From assembly GCF_014696435.1 (NCBI RefSeq), contig NZ_JACJQG010000012.1:95432-159431 (forward strand): a stretch of DNA of 64,000 nt. The letters are read 5' to 3'. The notes below the pieces were generated by a model, which worked only from the letters and a program-made list of their open reading frames with translations, searched no databases and had not been told where the DNA came from. The translations under genes were made by a program, and so were the position numbers. The stretch comes from Calothrix anomala FACHB-343. GTDB taxonomy: Bacteria; Cyanobacteriota; Cyanobacteriia; Cyanobacteriales; Nostocaceae. Shown here piece after piece: positions 1-9,166 of the stretch; the stretch's first letter is position 1; each line of letters starts with the position of its first letter.

Positions 1-71
1 TAACTGAAGGCTGAATCCTCGATCCTTTAAGCTAATACGCATCTAAATTGCGTAACTACTAATAAGGGCTA

Positions 72-106
72 TCAACAGTCAACAGTCAACAGTCAACCGT
101 CAACAG
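72..106. repeat. STRR heptamer tract
   Basis: Tandem copies of TCAACAG/TCAACCG lie in the otherwise gene-free first 284 bases. Such short tandemly repeated repetitive sequences are typical of heterocystous cyanobacteria. The segment just after it (about 101-127, CAACAGCCCTCAC then ATGGATTGTGCAAC) recurs in inverted orientation beside the STRR tract at 27684-27710, so the tract and its flank form one repeated unit. No gene is visible in 1-284. Confidence 0.85.
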
Positions 107-284
107 CCCTCACAATGGATTGTGCAACTTCAAAGCAGATTAGCTTATCCTGTTATTTGGTAAATAAATGTAAAGAAAATCGCAATTAAACTTAACTCAA
201 ATTAAGCAATTAGCATCCGGTAAGTCACTCACTGCGGTAGTCTAGATGAGAGTGAAATTATCGCCTTGTTTGACATTTTGTTTT

Positions 285-1256
285 ATGACTTCAACTGTTT
301 CCAGTCCTGCACGCACAATCCGTATTGGTTCTCGTAAAAGTCAACTGGCTCTAGTTCAAACCCACTGGGTAAAAGAGCAACTGCAAAAAAGCTATCCTGA
401 GATTGCTTTTGAAGTCCATACCATGTCTACCCAAGGCGACAAAATCCTGGATGTAGCATTAGCCAAAATTGGTGATAAAGGATTATTTACCAAAGAATTA
501 GAAGTTGGGATGCTCAACAAGGAGATTGATTTTGCGGTACATTCCCTCAAGGATCTGCCAACTAAATTACCAGAAGGTTTAACATTGGCAGCAATTACCG
601 AAAGGGAAAATCCAGCAGATGCTTTGGTACTGCACGAAAAGTATAAAGGTCAGCAAATTGATACTTTACCAGCAGGTGCAGTAATTGGTACATCCTCTCT
701 GCGGAGATTAGCCCAGTTACGCCATAAATTCCCCCATTTTACATTTAAAGATGTGCGGGGAAATTTGAATACACGCATGGCTAAATTAGATGCGGGTGAA
801 TATGATGCTTTAATTTTGGCAGTTGCCGGGTTAGAGCGGTTGGGAATGAGCGATCGCGTTCATCAAATTTTACCTAAAGAAATCTCGCTCCATGCAGTTG
901 GTCAAGGTGCTTTGGGTATAGAATGCCGTGCAGATGATACCGAATTGATATCTCTGCTCAAAGCGATCGAACATCCCGAAACCCGCGATCGCTGTTTAGC
1001 TGAACGTGCCTTTTTACGCGATCTCGAAGGCGGCTGTCAAGTACCCATTGGTGTAAATACGGAAATTAATGGTGATACTTTAACCTTAACCGGGATAGTT
1101 GCTAGCGTCGATGGACAAAATCTAGTCAAAGACACCGTTACCGGAGAAGCCAAAAACGCCGAAAATCTGGGTACACAACTGGCGCATTTATTGCGAGAAC
1201 AAGGCGCACAAGCAATCTTAGATGTGATTTTTACCGAAATCCAAAGAGGTTCTTAA
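285..1256 (+). CDS. hemC: Porphobilinogen deaminase (hydroxymethylbilane synthase)
   Basis: The enzyme polymerises four porphobilinogen molecules into hydroxymethylbilane in the tetrapyrrole pathway that supplies chlorophyll, haem and phycobilins; it is cytosolic. The N-terminus [12 protein letters not shown], the segment [10 protein letters not shown] and the block EGGCQVPIG are family signatures. The cysteine of that last block (about residue 251 of 323) is expected to bind the dipyrromethane cofactor. Length fits the family. The reading frame opens at 246, but the extra 13 residues ([13 protein letters not shown]) are unlike the family. The ATG at 285, just ahead of the conserved IRIGSRKS block, is chosen. 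It appears monocistronic, with 116 bp to glgA and no strong terminator between them. Confidence 0.95.
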   Translation: MTSTVSSPARTIRIGSRKSQLALVQTHWVKEQLQKSYPEIAFEVHTMSTQGDKILDVALAKIGDKGLFTKELEVGMLNKEIDFAVHSLKDLPTKLPEGLTLAAITERENPADALVLHEKYKGQQIDTLPAGAVIGTSSLRRLAQLRHKFPHFTFKDVRGNLNTRMAKLDAGEYDALILAVAGLERLGMSDRVHQILPKEISLHAVGQGALGIECRADDTELISLLKAIEHPETRDRCLAERAFLRDLEGGCQVPIGVNTEINGDTLTLTGIVASVDGQNLVKDTVTGEAKNAENLGTQLAHLLREQGAQAILDVIFTEIQRGS

Positions 1257-1372
1257 GCCAATCCGCACCCGGATATGGTTAGATAAGTAATCAGTGAACA
1301 GTGAAAAAGTCATGATTGAGTAACTAAAAACTGATTCACTGTGTAGGCAGAATCGGGGAAACATATATTACC

Positions 1373-2806
1373 ATGCGGATTCTATTTGTTGCAGCAGAGG
1401 CAGCTCCAGTTGCAAAAGTTGGCGGAATGGGTGATGTTGTCGGCGCATTACCCAAAATCTTGAGAAAAATGGGGCATGATGTACGGATATTCTTGCCCTA
1501 CTATGGCTTTCTCCCAGACAAAATGGAGATTCCTAAAGAACCCATTTGGCGGGGATATGCCATGTTTCAGGACTTTGCTGTTTACGAAAGCATCCTTCCT
1601 GGTACTGATGTTCCCTTGTATTTATTTGGACATCCTGCCTTTATGCCTCGACGGATTTATTCGGGAGAGGATGAAGACTGGCGGTTCACCTTGTTTGCCA
1701 ACGGTGCAGCCGAATTTTGCTGGAATTATTGGAAGCCACAGATTGTCCACTGTCACGATTGGCACACAGGGATGATTCCCGTATGGATGAACCAAGATCC
1801 AGATATCACCAGCGTGTTCACCATTCATAACTTGGCTTATCAAGGGCCTTGGCGTTGGTATTTAGATAAAATTACTTGGTGTCCTTGGTATATGCAAGGA
1901 CACAACACAATGGCGGCGGCGGTGCAATATGCAGACAGGGTAAATACTGTATCTCCCACCTACGCCGAGCAAATTAAAACACCTGCTTATGGCGAAACCA
2001 TAGAAGGTTTATTGTCTTTTATTAGCGGTAAGTTATCCGGGATTATTAACGGTATAGATACTGAGGTTTATAACCCAGAAAACGACAAATATATTGCCCA
2101 GACATTTACAAAGGATACTTTAGATCAACGTAAAGCCAATAAAATTGCCTTACAAGAAGAAGTTGGGTTAGAAGTTAATTCCAATGCCTTTTTAATTGGC
2201 ATGGTAACCCGGTTAGTAGAGCAAAAAGGCTTAGATTTGGTGATCCAAATCCTCGATCGCTTTTTGGCATATACTGATGCTCAATTCGTGTTGCTGGGAA
2301 CAGGCGATCGCTATTACGAAACTCAAATGTGGCAGTTAGCATCCCGCTATCCCGGACGCATGGCTACTTACCTGCTGTATAACGATGCTTTATCTCGCCG
2401 CATCTACGCTGGTACAGATGCTTTCTTAATGCCTAGCCGGTTTGAACCCTGCGGTATCAGTCAAATGATGGCTTTGCGTTACGGTTCCGTCCCCATTGTT
2501 CGGCGTACAGGTGGGTTAGTTGATACAGTATCCCATTTCGACCCCATGAACGATGCCGGTACTGGTTATTGTTTTGACCGTTATGAACCCCTAGATTTAT
2601 TCACCTCCATGATTCGCGCCTGGGAAGGTTTCCGTTTCAAACCCCAATGGCAAGAATTACAAAAACGCGGTATGAGTCAGGATTTCAGCTGGTATCAATC
2701 AGCCAAGCAATATGTCAAGCTGTATAGATCCATTTACGGCTTACCAGAAGAAGAGGAAGCACCGCAACCAGAATTAGAGTTAAATCAGCCAGTAGCTACT
2801 AGTTGA
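1373..2806 (+). CDS. glgA: Glycogen synthase (ADP-glucose type, GT5)
   Basis: Transfers glucose from ADP-glucose to the growing alpha-1,4-glucan during carbon storage. The N-terminal ADP-glucose site reads [13 protein letters not shown] (about residues 15-27), a Met variant of the usual KxGGL motif. The C-terminal half has the GT-B signatures [12 protein letters not shown] and [19 protein letters not shown], the latter holding the catalytic Glu. Length (477) fits the family. The ATG at 1373 begins the conserved [18 protein letters not shown] block, so the start is well placed. It ends in a Glu-rich tail ([14 protein letters not shown]). A strong hairpin terminator follows seven bases after the stop. 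Cyanobacteria often carry two glgA paralogues; which one this is cannot be told here. Confidence 0.95.
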   Translation: MRILFVAAEAAPVAKVGGMGDVVGALPKILRKMGHDVRIFLPYYGFLPDKMEIPKEPIWRGYAMFQDFAVYESILPGTDVPLYLFGHPAFMPRRIYSGEDEDWRFTLFANGAAEFCWNYWKPQIVHCHDWHTGMIPVWMNQDPDITSVFTIHNLAYQGPWRWYLDKITWCPWYMQGHNTMAAAVQYADRVNTVSPTYAEQIKTPAYGETIEGLLSFISGKLSGIINGIDTEVYNPENDKYIAQTFTKDTLDQRKANKIALQEEVGLEVNSNAFLIGMVTRLVEQKGLDLVIQILDRFLAYTDAQFVLLGTGDRYYETQMWQLASRYPGRMATYLLYNDALSRRIYAGTDAFLMPSRFEPCGISQMMALRYGSVPIVRRTGGLVDTVSHFDPMNDAGTGYCFDRYEPLDLFTSMIRAWEGFRFKPQWQELQKRGMSQDFSWYQSAKQYVKLYRSIYGLPEEEEAPQPELELNQPVATS

Positions 2807-2812
2807 TAGCAC

Positions 2813-2843
2813 AAAAGTCTCTTCCTCTAGTGAAGAGACTTTT
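2813..2843 (+). terminator. Intrinsic terminator of glgA
   Basis: A perfect 12-bp stem (AAAAGTCTCTTC / GAAGAGACTTTT) with a 7-base loop starts six bases after the glgA stop codon and ends in a T run inside the stem arm. Its position and A/T-flanked stem fit a rho-independent terminator. Confidence 0.8.
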
Positions 2844-2889
2844 AGTAACTCCCCCGACTGCTTACAGCTATTTTCATCGAAAATTTGGG

Positions 2890-3240
2890 TAGAAACCCCG
2901 TCCTTGTAGGACGGCTTTATATTAAAATATAGATGGTCAATGACCCACCCGAGACGATGGATTCAGACAGCCTAACGAGCGAAGTCCAGTAAAATTGGCG
3001 GCGCAGACAAATCGGTAGACCGGGATGCATAGGATAGGGCAATGGCAAACATCCCTAGAATCAAAACAACAGATAAGAATTCCTTTTGGGTATTCGACAC
3101 ATAAAACCGCTGGACTAGCGGGGTTAGTCTGTGGAGCGAACATAAGACCATAAAACTCCTTGAGGGTGGAGGCAGTTGCTATGAAGCAGAAACTCAAATC
3201 GTGAGGTTTGGGAATCACCGTTCCTTTAGGTCGGTGAGGA
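2890..3240 (+). mobile_element. Probable decayed IS200/IS605-type element
   Basis: The left edge has a CCGTCCT-TGT-AGGACGG hairpin (2898-2914) and the right edge has ACCGTTCCTTTAGGTCGGTG followed by AGGATGTCAAG. Both resemble the hairpin ends of cyanobacterial OrfB-only IS elements as I remember them. A short plus-strand frame near the right end (roughly 3113-3252) reads LEGGGSCYEAETQ, like the C-terminal tail of some TnpB proteins, but the frame is broken upstream and no RuvC motif survives. The minus-strand open frame here (2937-3218) is not credible as a gene. With the next repeat, this fills the 676-bp glgA-ileS gap. Confidence 0.4.
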
Positions 3241-3242
3241 TG

Positions 3243-3364
3243 TCAAGTAAATAGACCACGCTGTAGGGGCACGGCATCAGTAAAATTATTGTATGTACAA
3301 AAAGATTGTCGGTGCCGTGCCCCTACGATAGATGTGGTTCAAATAGGTGAAAACTGCTGTAAAT
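3243..3364. repeat. Dispersed 120-bp palindromic repeat, copy 1
   Basis: Nearly the same sequence occurs at 8159-8280. The shared frame is AGGTAAATNGACCAC, CTGTAGGGGCACGGCATC, a variable centre, GGTGCCGTGCCCCTAC, TGTGGTTCAAAT, then TGAAAACTGCTGTAAATA. The GTAGGGGCACGGCA and TGCCGTGCCCCTAC arms pair with each other, so the unit folds as one hairpin with a variable loop. A left-hand fragment is present at about 29957-29980. Confidence 0.8.
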
Positions 3365-3482
3365 ATCGCCCTAGCTTGCGCCAACGCCTCGCAAATTAAA
3401 AACCATCCTTCTGTTATCTGCCCTCTGCCTTCCATCTTCTATAATTTATAAATCCTGCACAACTAATTCTAGGCATGAAACT

Positions 3483-6365
3483 GTGACAGAAACTGGAAGC
3501 TACAAAGATACTGTAAATCTACCTAAGACTAATTTTGATATGCGGGCAAACGCACTCAAGCGCGAGCCGGAAATTCAAAAGTTTTGGGAAGAAAATAAAA
3601 TTTACGATCGCCTCAGTGAAAAGAACCCCGGCAAATTATTTATACTACATGACGGGCCTCCCTACGCAAACGGCTCGTTACATACTGGTCATGCCTTAAA
3701 TAAAATTCTCAAAGATATTATTAACCGCTACCAACTGCTACGGGGGCGGAAGGTGCGTTATGTGCCTGGTTGGGACTGCCACGGCTTGCCAATTGAACTG
3801 AAAGTTTTACAAAATATGAAGTCCGCAGAACGGCAAAACCTCACACCGTTACAACTGCGCCAAAAAGCCAAGGAATTTGCCCTCGCTACCGTAGATGCCC
3901 AACGCCAAAGTTTTAAACGTTATGGTGTTTGGGGAAATTGGGAAGATCCTTATTTAACCTTGAAGCCGGAATACGAAGCGGCGCAAATTGGCGTGTTCGG
4001 GCAGATGGTGTTAAAAGGTTACATCTATCGCGGTTTGAAGCCTGTACACTGGAGTCCTAGCTCCAAGACGGCTTTAGCGGAAGCTGAATTAGAATATCCT
4101 GAAGGTCATACTTCTCGCAGTATTTATGCAGCTTTCCCCGTTACCAGTCTTTCTGAATCTGCTCAACCATTGCTAGGGGATTATTTACCAGATTTGGGTG
4201 TGGCGGTTTGGACAACTACACCTTGGACAATTCCCGGTAACTTGGCGGTAGCGGTAAATGCTGACCTCAATTATGCTGTGGTGGAAGTTTCACGCAGAGA
4301 CGCAGAGGCGCAGAGTAATTTTAAATACCTAATTGTCGCGGCTGATTTGGTGGAACGATTAACGGCAACTTTGGGAGTTGAGTTAACCGTAAAATCCACA
4401 TTTAAAGGGCAAGAATTAGAACATATTACTTACCGTCATCCATTATACGATCGGGAAAGTCCGGTGGTGATTGGTGGCGATTACATTACCACTGAGTCCG
4501 GTACGGGGTTAGTACATACAGCCCCCGGACACGGTCAAGAAGACTACATTGTCGGTCAGCGCTATGGTTTACCTATCCTCGCGCCAGTGGATGATAACGG
4601 TAACTTTACTGCCGAAGCGGGAGAGTTTGCTGGGTTGAATGTGCTGGGTGATGGAAATCAGGCGGTAATTGATGCCTTAGCTGGGGCTGGTTCCTTACTC
4701 AAGGAAGAACCTTATCAGCACAAATATCCTTACGACTGGCGGACGAAAAAACCAACGATTTTCCGCGCTACTGAACAGTGGTTTGCTTCGGTGGAAGGAT
4801 TTAGAGAAGAAGCACTAAAAGCGATCGCATCAGTAAGATGGATTCCCGCTCAAGGTGAAAACCGCATTACACCAATGGTAGCGGAACGTTCTGATTGGTG
4901 TATTTCTCGTCAGCGTGCTTGGGGCGTGCCTATTCCGGTATTCTATGATGAGGAAACTGGGGAACCCCTGCTAACAGAAGAAACCATCAACCACGTGCAA
5001 GCAATCATCGCTGAGAAAGGTTCAGATGCTTGGTGGGAAATGTCGATAGAGGAATTGTTACCCGAACAATACCGCAATAATGGCAAGTCTTACCGCCGAG
5101 GTACAGACACAATGGATGTGTGGTTTGATTCTGGTTCTTCTTGGGCGGCTGTCGCTAAACAGCGATCGCAATTAGGCTACCCCGTAGATATGTATCTGGA
5201 AGGTTCCGATCAACATCGCGGTTGGTTCCAGTCGAGTTTGCTTACCAGTGTAGCGGTGAATGATATTGCACCTTATAAAACTGTCTTAACTCATGGCTTT
5301 GTTCTGGATGAACAAGGGCGGAAAATGAGTAAATCACTGGGTAACGTAGTAGATCCCCAAGTGATGATTGTCGGCGGTAAAGATCAGAAAAAAGAACCCC
5401 CCTATGGTGCTGACGTATTGCGGTTGTGGGTGTCGTCTGTTGATTACACCTCCGATGTCCGTATCGGGAACAACATCATCAAGCAGCTAAATGATGTTAG
5501 GGGTAAAATTCGCAATACAGCGCGGTTCTTGCTGGGTAGCTTGCATGATTTCGATCCCGAAAAAGATGCAGTACCTTTAGCAGAATTACCAGAACTCGAT
5601 CGCTATATGCTGCATCGGATGACAGAAGTATTTCAGGAAGTAACCGAAGCCTTTGACAGCTTCCAATTCTTCCGCTTCTTTCAAACAGTGCAGAATTTCT
5701 GCGTCGTCGATTTATCTAACTTTTATCTCGACGCTGCCAAAGATAGACTTTATATCAGCACCCCTGATGGTTTCCGCCGTCGCAGTTGTCAAACAGTGCT
5801 GAGAATAGCTTTAGAGAATTTAGCACGAGCGATCGCTCCCGTGTTATGTCACACGGCTGAAGATATTTGGCAACATCTCCCTTATAAAACACCGTATAAA
5901 TCGGTGTTTGAAGCAGGTTGGGTACAATTAGACGAAGCATGGCAAAATCCCGCCATTGCAGAATTCTGGCAACAAATTCGCCAACTGCGTACTGAGGTAA
6001 ACAAGGTATTAGAACAAGCAAGAATCGAGAAGTTAATCGGTTCTTCCTTAGAAGCCAAAGTCTTACTATATATCAATGACGAGCAGTTACGCGCCTCTGT
6101 AAAAACACTGAATCCAGACAAAGGTAACGGTATCGATGAACTCCGCTATTTGTTCATCACCTCCCAAGTGGAAGTATTAGACACACCCGCAGCCTTAGAA
6201 GGATTGAAATATAACCTACAATCGGATACTTGGGCTATAGGTGTAGTTAATGCAGATGGCGAAAAATGCGATCGCTGTTGGAATTATTCAGTTCATGTAG
6301 GAGAATCAAAAGAGCATCCTCTATTGTGCGAAAGGTGTGTTGATGCCTTAGCAGGTGAATTTTAA
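3483..6365 (+). CDS. ileS: Isoleucyl-tRNA synthetase
   Basis: Class I aminoacyl-tRNA synthetase charging tRNA-Ile, with post-transfer editing of valine. The HIGH-type motif is in SLHTGHALNK (about residues 62-71), and KMSKS is at residues 614-618. The CP1 editing domain lies between them, with WTTTPWTIPGNLA at its start. The C-terminal zinc finger is CDRCWNYS...CERC. The 960-residue length is normal. It starts with GTG (3483), placed immediately before the conserved N-terminus. Oddity: codons for SRRDAEAQS (residues 270-278) are encoded by a cyanobacterial dispersed repeat, CACGCAGAGACGCAGAGGCG and following bases (4291-4315), which appears to have inserted into the editing-domain coding region without breaking the frame. 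A strong terminator follows the gene. Confidence 0.97.
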   Translation: MTETGSYKDTVNLPKTNFDMRANALKREPEIQKFWEENKIYDRLSEKNPGKLFILHDGPPYANGSLHTGHALNKILKDIINRYQLLRGRKVRYVPGWDCHGLPIELKVLQNMKSAERQNLTPLQLRQKAKEFALATVDAQRQSFKRYGVWGNWEDPYLTLKPEYEAAQIGVFGQMVLKGYIYRGLKPVHWSPSSKTALAEAELEYPEGHTSRSIYAAFPVTSLSESAQPLLGDYLPDLGVAVWTTTPWTIPGNLAVAVNADLNYAVVEVSRRDAEAQSNFKYLIVAADLVERLTATLGVELTVKSTFKGQELEHITYRHPLYDRESPVVIGGDYITTESGTGLVHTAPGHGQEDYIVGQRYGLPILAPVDDNGNFTAEAGEFAGLNVLGDGNQAVIDALAGAGSLLKEEPYQHKYPYDWRTKKPTIFRATEQWFASVEGFREEALKAIASVRWIPAQGENRITPMVAERSDWCISRQRAWGVPIPVFYDEETGEPLLTEETINHVQAIIAEKGSDAWWEMSIEELLPEQYRNNGKSYRRGTDTMDVWFDSGSSWAAVAKQRSQLGYPVDMYLEGSDQHRGWFQSSLLTSVAVNDIAPYKTVLTHGFVLDEQGRKMSKSLGNVVDPQVMIVGGKDQKKEPPYGADVLRLWVSSVDYTSDVRIGNNIIKQLNDVRGKIRNTARFLLGSLHDFDPEKDAVPLAELPELDRYMLHRMTEVFQEVTEAFDSFQFFRFFQTVQNFCVVDLSNFYLDAAKDRLYISTPDGFRRRSCQTVLRIALENLARAIAPVLCHTAEDIWQHLPYKTPYKSVFEAGWVQLDEAWQNPAIAEFWQQIRQLRTEVNKVLEQARIEKLIGSSLEAKVLLYINDEQLRASVKTLNPDKGNGIDELRYLFITSQVEVLDTPAALEGLKYNLQSDTWAIGVVNADGEKCDRCWNYSVHVGESKEHPLLCERCVDALAGEF

Positions 6366-6388
6366 GTCTGAGGGATAGTTATTTTCTA

Positions 6389-6427
6389 ACAAAGTCTGAA
6401 CAGAGGTTTTCTCCGTTCAGACTTTGT
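6389..6427 (+). terminator. Intrinsic terminator of ileS
   Basis: A 13-bp perfect stem (ACAAAGTCTGAAC / GTTCAGACTTTGT) encloses a 13-base loop that starts 23 bases after the ileS stop. A short T-containing stretch (GCTTTATT) follows. Confidence 0.8.
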
Positions 6428-6652
6428 GCTTTATTGGCTTTGTACTTAATTATTTATCGTTTCTCTTCCTCATTCAATGCTAAGAAGTGGTTTTAAAAGT
6501 GATTGGCTATGATTTAGATAATTTTTCACCCCCTAACCCCCGCAAACAGGGGTATTTAGGGTAATCCAACAAAATTTGCTAAATCACCCCAGACTTTTAA
6601 AACATCCTCTCAGCCAAAGACGCAGGAAAGAAATCATAAATCATTCCTTATA

Positions 6653-6685
6653 CCCCATGCCCAATGCCCCATGCCCCATGCCCAA
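6653..6685. repeat. ATGCCC-type short tandem repeat
   Basis: Copies of CCCCATGCCCAATG-like units sit in the 338-bp gap between ileS and the P450 gene, ending only six bases before the P450 ribosome binding site. The same family appears at 15071-15112, 32522-32560, 42107-42163, 50271-50342 and 60452-60476. The rest of the gap holds the ileS terminator and a C-rich stretch (6528-6560) with no gene. Confidence 0.75.
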
Positions 6686-6703
6686 TTCTAATTGGAGAAA
6701 ATT

Positions 6704-8053
6704 ATGGAAACTAAAGATAAAATCCTCAAAGGACACAAACGCCAAATACGGCTTTCACGTTGGCTTGCCAAAGTTGGTTATAACAGCCCCATTGGCAAGT
6801 TCCTCCGCTTAATAATGTATTATCAGGATGGTTTTATCTTACTCAAAGCCTGGAGAGATTTTCTGAACATCCGTCGAGAAAATATTGGCGACAAATTCTT
6901 TGCAGTAGATCATGCAATTATACATGCCTCTCACACTTTGGTAAGAGATTTGATGCATGTCGAGCCACAATTGCGGGGTAATGATTTAGGGATTATTAGA
7001 ATCTACGCTTCTAGCTACATGCTCAATAATCCCTTAAGTTTAGGAATGAATGGTAACGAACATACAGGAGTACGGGCTGTATTTTTACAAGCATTACCAA
7101 ATCCCTATTCCCAAGCAGAATTATTAGGACAATTAGTCGATCAATCCCTAGCAAAAGCTGCCGATAGGCGTCAGTTACATGTTGGTAATGATTTACCAAA
7201 AATGATGTTAGAGATTTTGCACCAACTTGTTTTTCAAATTTCCTTATCTGAAGAAGAACTTGCTGGATCGGGTGCTTATATTAAAGGGTTGGTACTTTCA
7301 TCCTTACCAACTTTTGTCAGCAAATATCTTCTATTTTCCAAAACAGGGCCAAATATTCGCCATCGCCAACGCTTAATTGAACGCTATAAACAATCCCCCA
7401 AATGGGCATCATACATGCAAATTGCTGCCCAATATCGGCTGAACGAACACCAAATTGCTAACAGCTTATTTGATATGATTCATATTGCTGGTACTGCGGG
7501 AACTAGTGCCCTTTTAGGTTCTGTAATTGGTGTTCTTTGCCTAGATGATAATCTCAAAAATGATGTATTAGCAGAGATTAATACTGTCTGGAATGGACAA
7601 AATACTCCCAACGGTTCTGCTTTAGAACAGTCAACACTAACTAATAGAATAGTTTTAGAAACCTCTCGCCTATATCCCCCAGTACGCTTTGTTAGCCAAC
7701 TCACGACTAACAAGGGAACAGTAGAAATTGGCGGACAACAATGTCCATTTCAAAAAGGGACTCGTTTACTTGGCTCTATCTTTAATGCTAATCGAGATCC
7801 TCAAAGATACCAAAACCCCAATGATTTTGATGTAACGCGAGATTTCTCTGATATTTTATCTTGGAATGGCGAAGGACATGAACGAGTTTGTCCTGGTAAA
7901 TCCTTATCCATTGGTATAATTCAAATGTTCTGTTTCTATTTGTTGAAAAAATATCAATGGAACTCAATTACAGAAGTAAAGTGGGATTTTGAAAAAGTAA
8001 CTGCTGTGACTCCTAATAATTTAATCTTACAAGGCTTTACTCATCAACAGTAA
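6704..8053 (+). CDS. Cytochrome P450 with atypical haem loop
   Basis: A haem-thiolate protein of 449 residues. The K-helix ExxR motif is ETSRLYPPVRF, and the cysteine ligand lies in GEGHERVCPGKSLSIG near the C-terminus. The usual FxxGxxxCxG loop is altered: the Phe and the first Gly are absent and a Lys follows CPG, as in the CYP74 hydroperoxide-metabolising group. The I-helix reads HIAGTAGTSALLG, with Gly where oxygen-activating P450s have an acidic residue. From this I infer a P450 that rearranges or cleaves peroxides rather than a redox-partner-driven monooxygenase. The frame opens at a TTG (6692), but ATG 6704 has a GGAGAAA box at the right distance. No ferredoxin, reductase or lipoxygenase gene is adjacent. 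A P450 is secure; the subclass is a guess. Confidence 0.85.
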   Translation: METKDKILKGHKRQIRLSRWLAKVGYNSPIGKFLRLIMYYQDGFILLKAWRDFLNIRRENIGDKFFAVDHAIIHASHTLVRDLMHVEPQLRGNDLGIIRIYASSYMLNNPLSLGMNGNEHTGVRAVFLQALPNPYSQAELLGQLVDQSLAKAADRRQLHVGNDLPKMMLEILHQLVFQISLSEEELAGSGAYIKGLVLSSLPTFVSKYLLFSKTGPNIRHRQRLIERYKQSPKWASYMQIAAQYRLNEHQIANSLFDMIHIAGTAGTSALLGSVIGVLCLDDNLKNDVLAEINTVWNGQNTPNGSALEQSTLTNRIVLETSRLYPPVRFVSQLTTNKGTVEIGGQQCPFQKGTRLLGSIFNANRDPQRYQNPNDFDVTRDFSDILSWNGEGHERVCPGKSLSIGIIQMFCFYLLKKYQWNSITEVKWDFEKVTAVTPNNLILQGFTHQQ

Positions 8054-8083
8054 AGAAACACTTCTCTTGCATAAACCTTATAC

Positions 8084-8316
8084 CAATTCTCTGTAAACTT
8101 GCACTTAATAACTGCTTCTTTTCTCTTGGCGTACTTGGCGGTTCATTACAGAAATTTTCAGGTAAATCGACCACACTGTAGGGGCACGGCATCCATAATA
8201 TTCTCATATATACAATAATCTTACTGGTGCCGTGCCCCTACTACGATTGTGGTTCAAATGCATGAAAACTGCTGTAAATAAATATTTAGTGCATCATAGT
8301 GAATTGGTATTAGTAT
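8084..8316. repeat. Composite of two dispersed repeats
   Basis: This fills most of the 451-bp gap after the P450 gene. The first part (8088-8146) is the reverse complement of 35016-35137, where the same sequence is split by a 48-base insertion, so this copy is the empty site. The second part (8159-8280) is copy 2 of the 120-bp palindromic repeat at 3243-3364. No gene is visible in 8054-8504. Confidence 0.8.
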
Positions 8317-8504
8317 TTTCAAGGTGAATAACAACATCTCGCCCATGATTCCTGAGTCATCTCTTCCTCTGTGTTCTCTGTGGTTAAATAAAGAAATCTC
8401 AACCGCACCAGACGCAGAGTAGGCAGAGAAAAAAATAGATTTTATTTCACCTTGAAAAGCTACTTCTAAGCTCTAACCTCTATTTTCTACACTGGAATTA
8501 ACTA

Positions 8505-9062
8505 ATGATTAAACCTATTGAGAAAAAGCAACTCGACAATATTGCTACCTGGATGGTTCCCACTGTCGAAACCAAATTACCGACCATTCTTCAAGGTGTA
8601 TTCTTTATGGATGGCAATCCCTTACCTGATGATTGCATCACATTTTACAACCTAGAATGGGACACCCAAGACCTCAGCTTACTCCTTCCTGTTTTTGCAC
8701 CTTTGCAATGGACTTTTCATAATTCCTTTGCAGGCTGGCTATTACTAATAGGCGCGCAAATATCCCGATTTACCTACAAAGTTCAATTTGAAGATGAAAC
8801 CTTACAGCGATCGCAAATTATCGCCTTTGCTTTTGGCATCCCAATTCCTAAGTGGATACTAGATTTTACAATGATCCAAGACGAGAATTCTCCTAATGGC
8901 GATATTTGGTATCGTAAAAACACTTTTTTCGGCAGATTTTCCGGGATGGGAAACTATACACTACGTAAAGTTGTTGATGCTGAAGGCAAATATACACCCG
9001 CCTTCTCAGATATGCTGAGTAAGGTTAACAATGAATGTTTAGTAATTGTGAATTATTCTTAA
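8505..9062 (+). CDS. Hypothetical protein, 185 residues
   Basis: I do not recognise this protein. It starts at ATG 8505, has a GGAATT box a few bases upstream, and uses codons like its neighbours (it contains a HIP1-like GCGATCGC site). There is no signal peptide and no repeat. Aromatic-rich hydrophobic stretches (WTFHNSFAGWLLLIGAQI, and QIIAFAFGIPIPKWILDF) could be core strands or one weak membrane-associated segment. The single-domain size and the ending NNECLVIVNYS suggest a small soluble alpha/beta protein. It lies downstream of the P450 on the same strand but 451 bp away with repeats between, so an operon is doubtful. Confidence 0.7.
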   Translation: MIKPIEKKQLDNIATWMVPTVETKLPTILQGVFFMDGNPLPDDCITFYNLEWDTQDLSLLLPVFAPLQWTFHNSFAGWLLLIGAQISRFTYKVQFEDETLQRSQIIAFAFGIPIPKWILDFTMIQDENSPNGDIWYRKNTFFGRFSGMGNYTLRKVVDAEGKYTPAFSDMLSKVNNECLVIVNYS

Positions 9063-9166
9063 TAGTCATTTGTCATTAGTCATTTGTGATTTGGTGGATT
9101 TACTGGGGCGGAGTCCAAGCTTCTTTCCAAGCCTTCCCCCTTGCTCCCTGCTCCCTGCTCCCCTGC

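Noticed and set aside
2937-3218. 93-codon open frame on the minus strand between glgA and ileS
   Set aside because: It lies across hairpin ends of a decayed IS200/IS605-like element, has no ribosome binding site and reads as Cys/Pro-rich random sequence.
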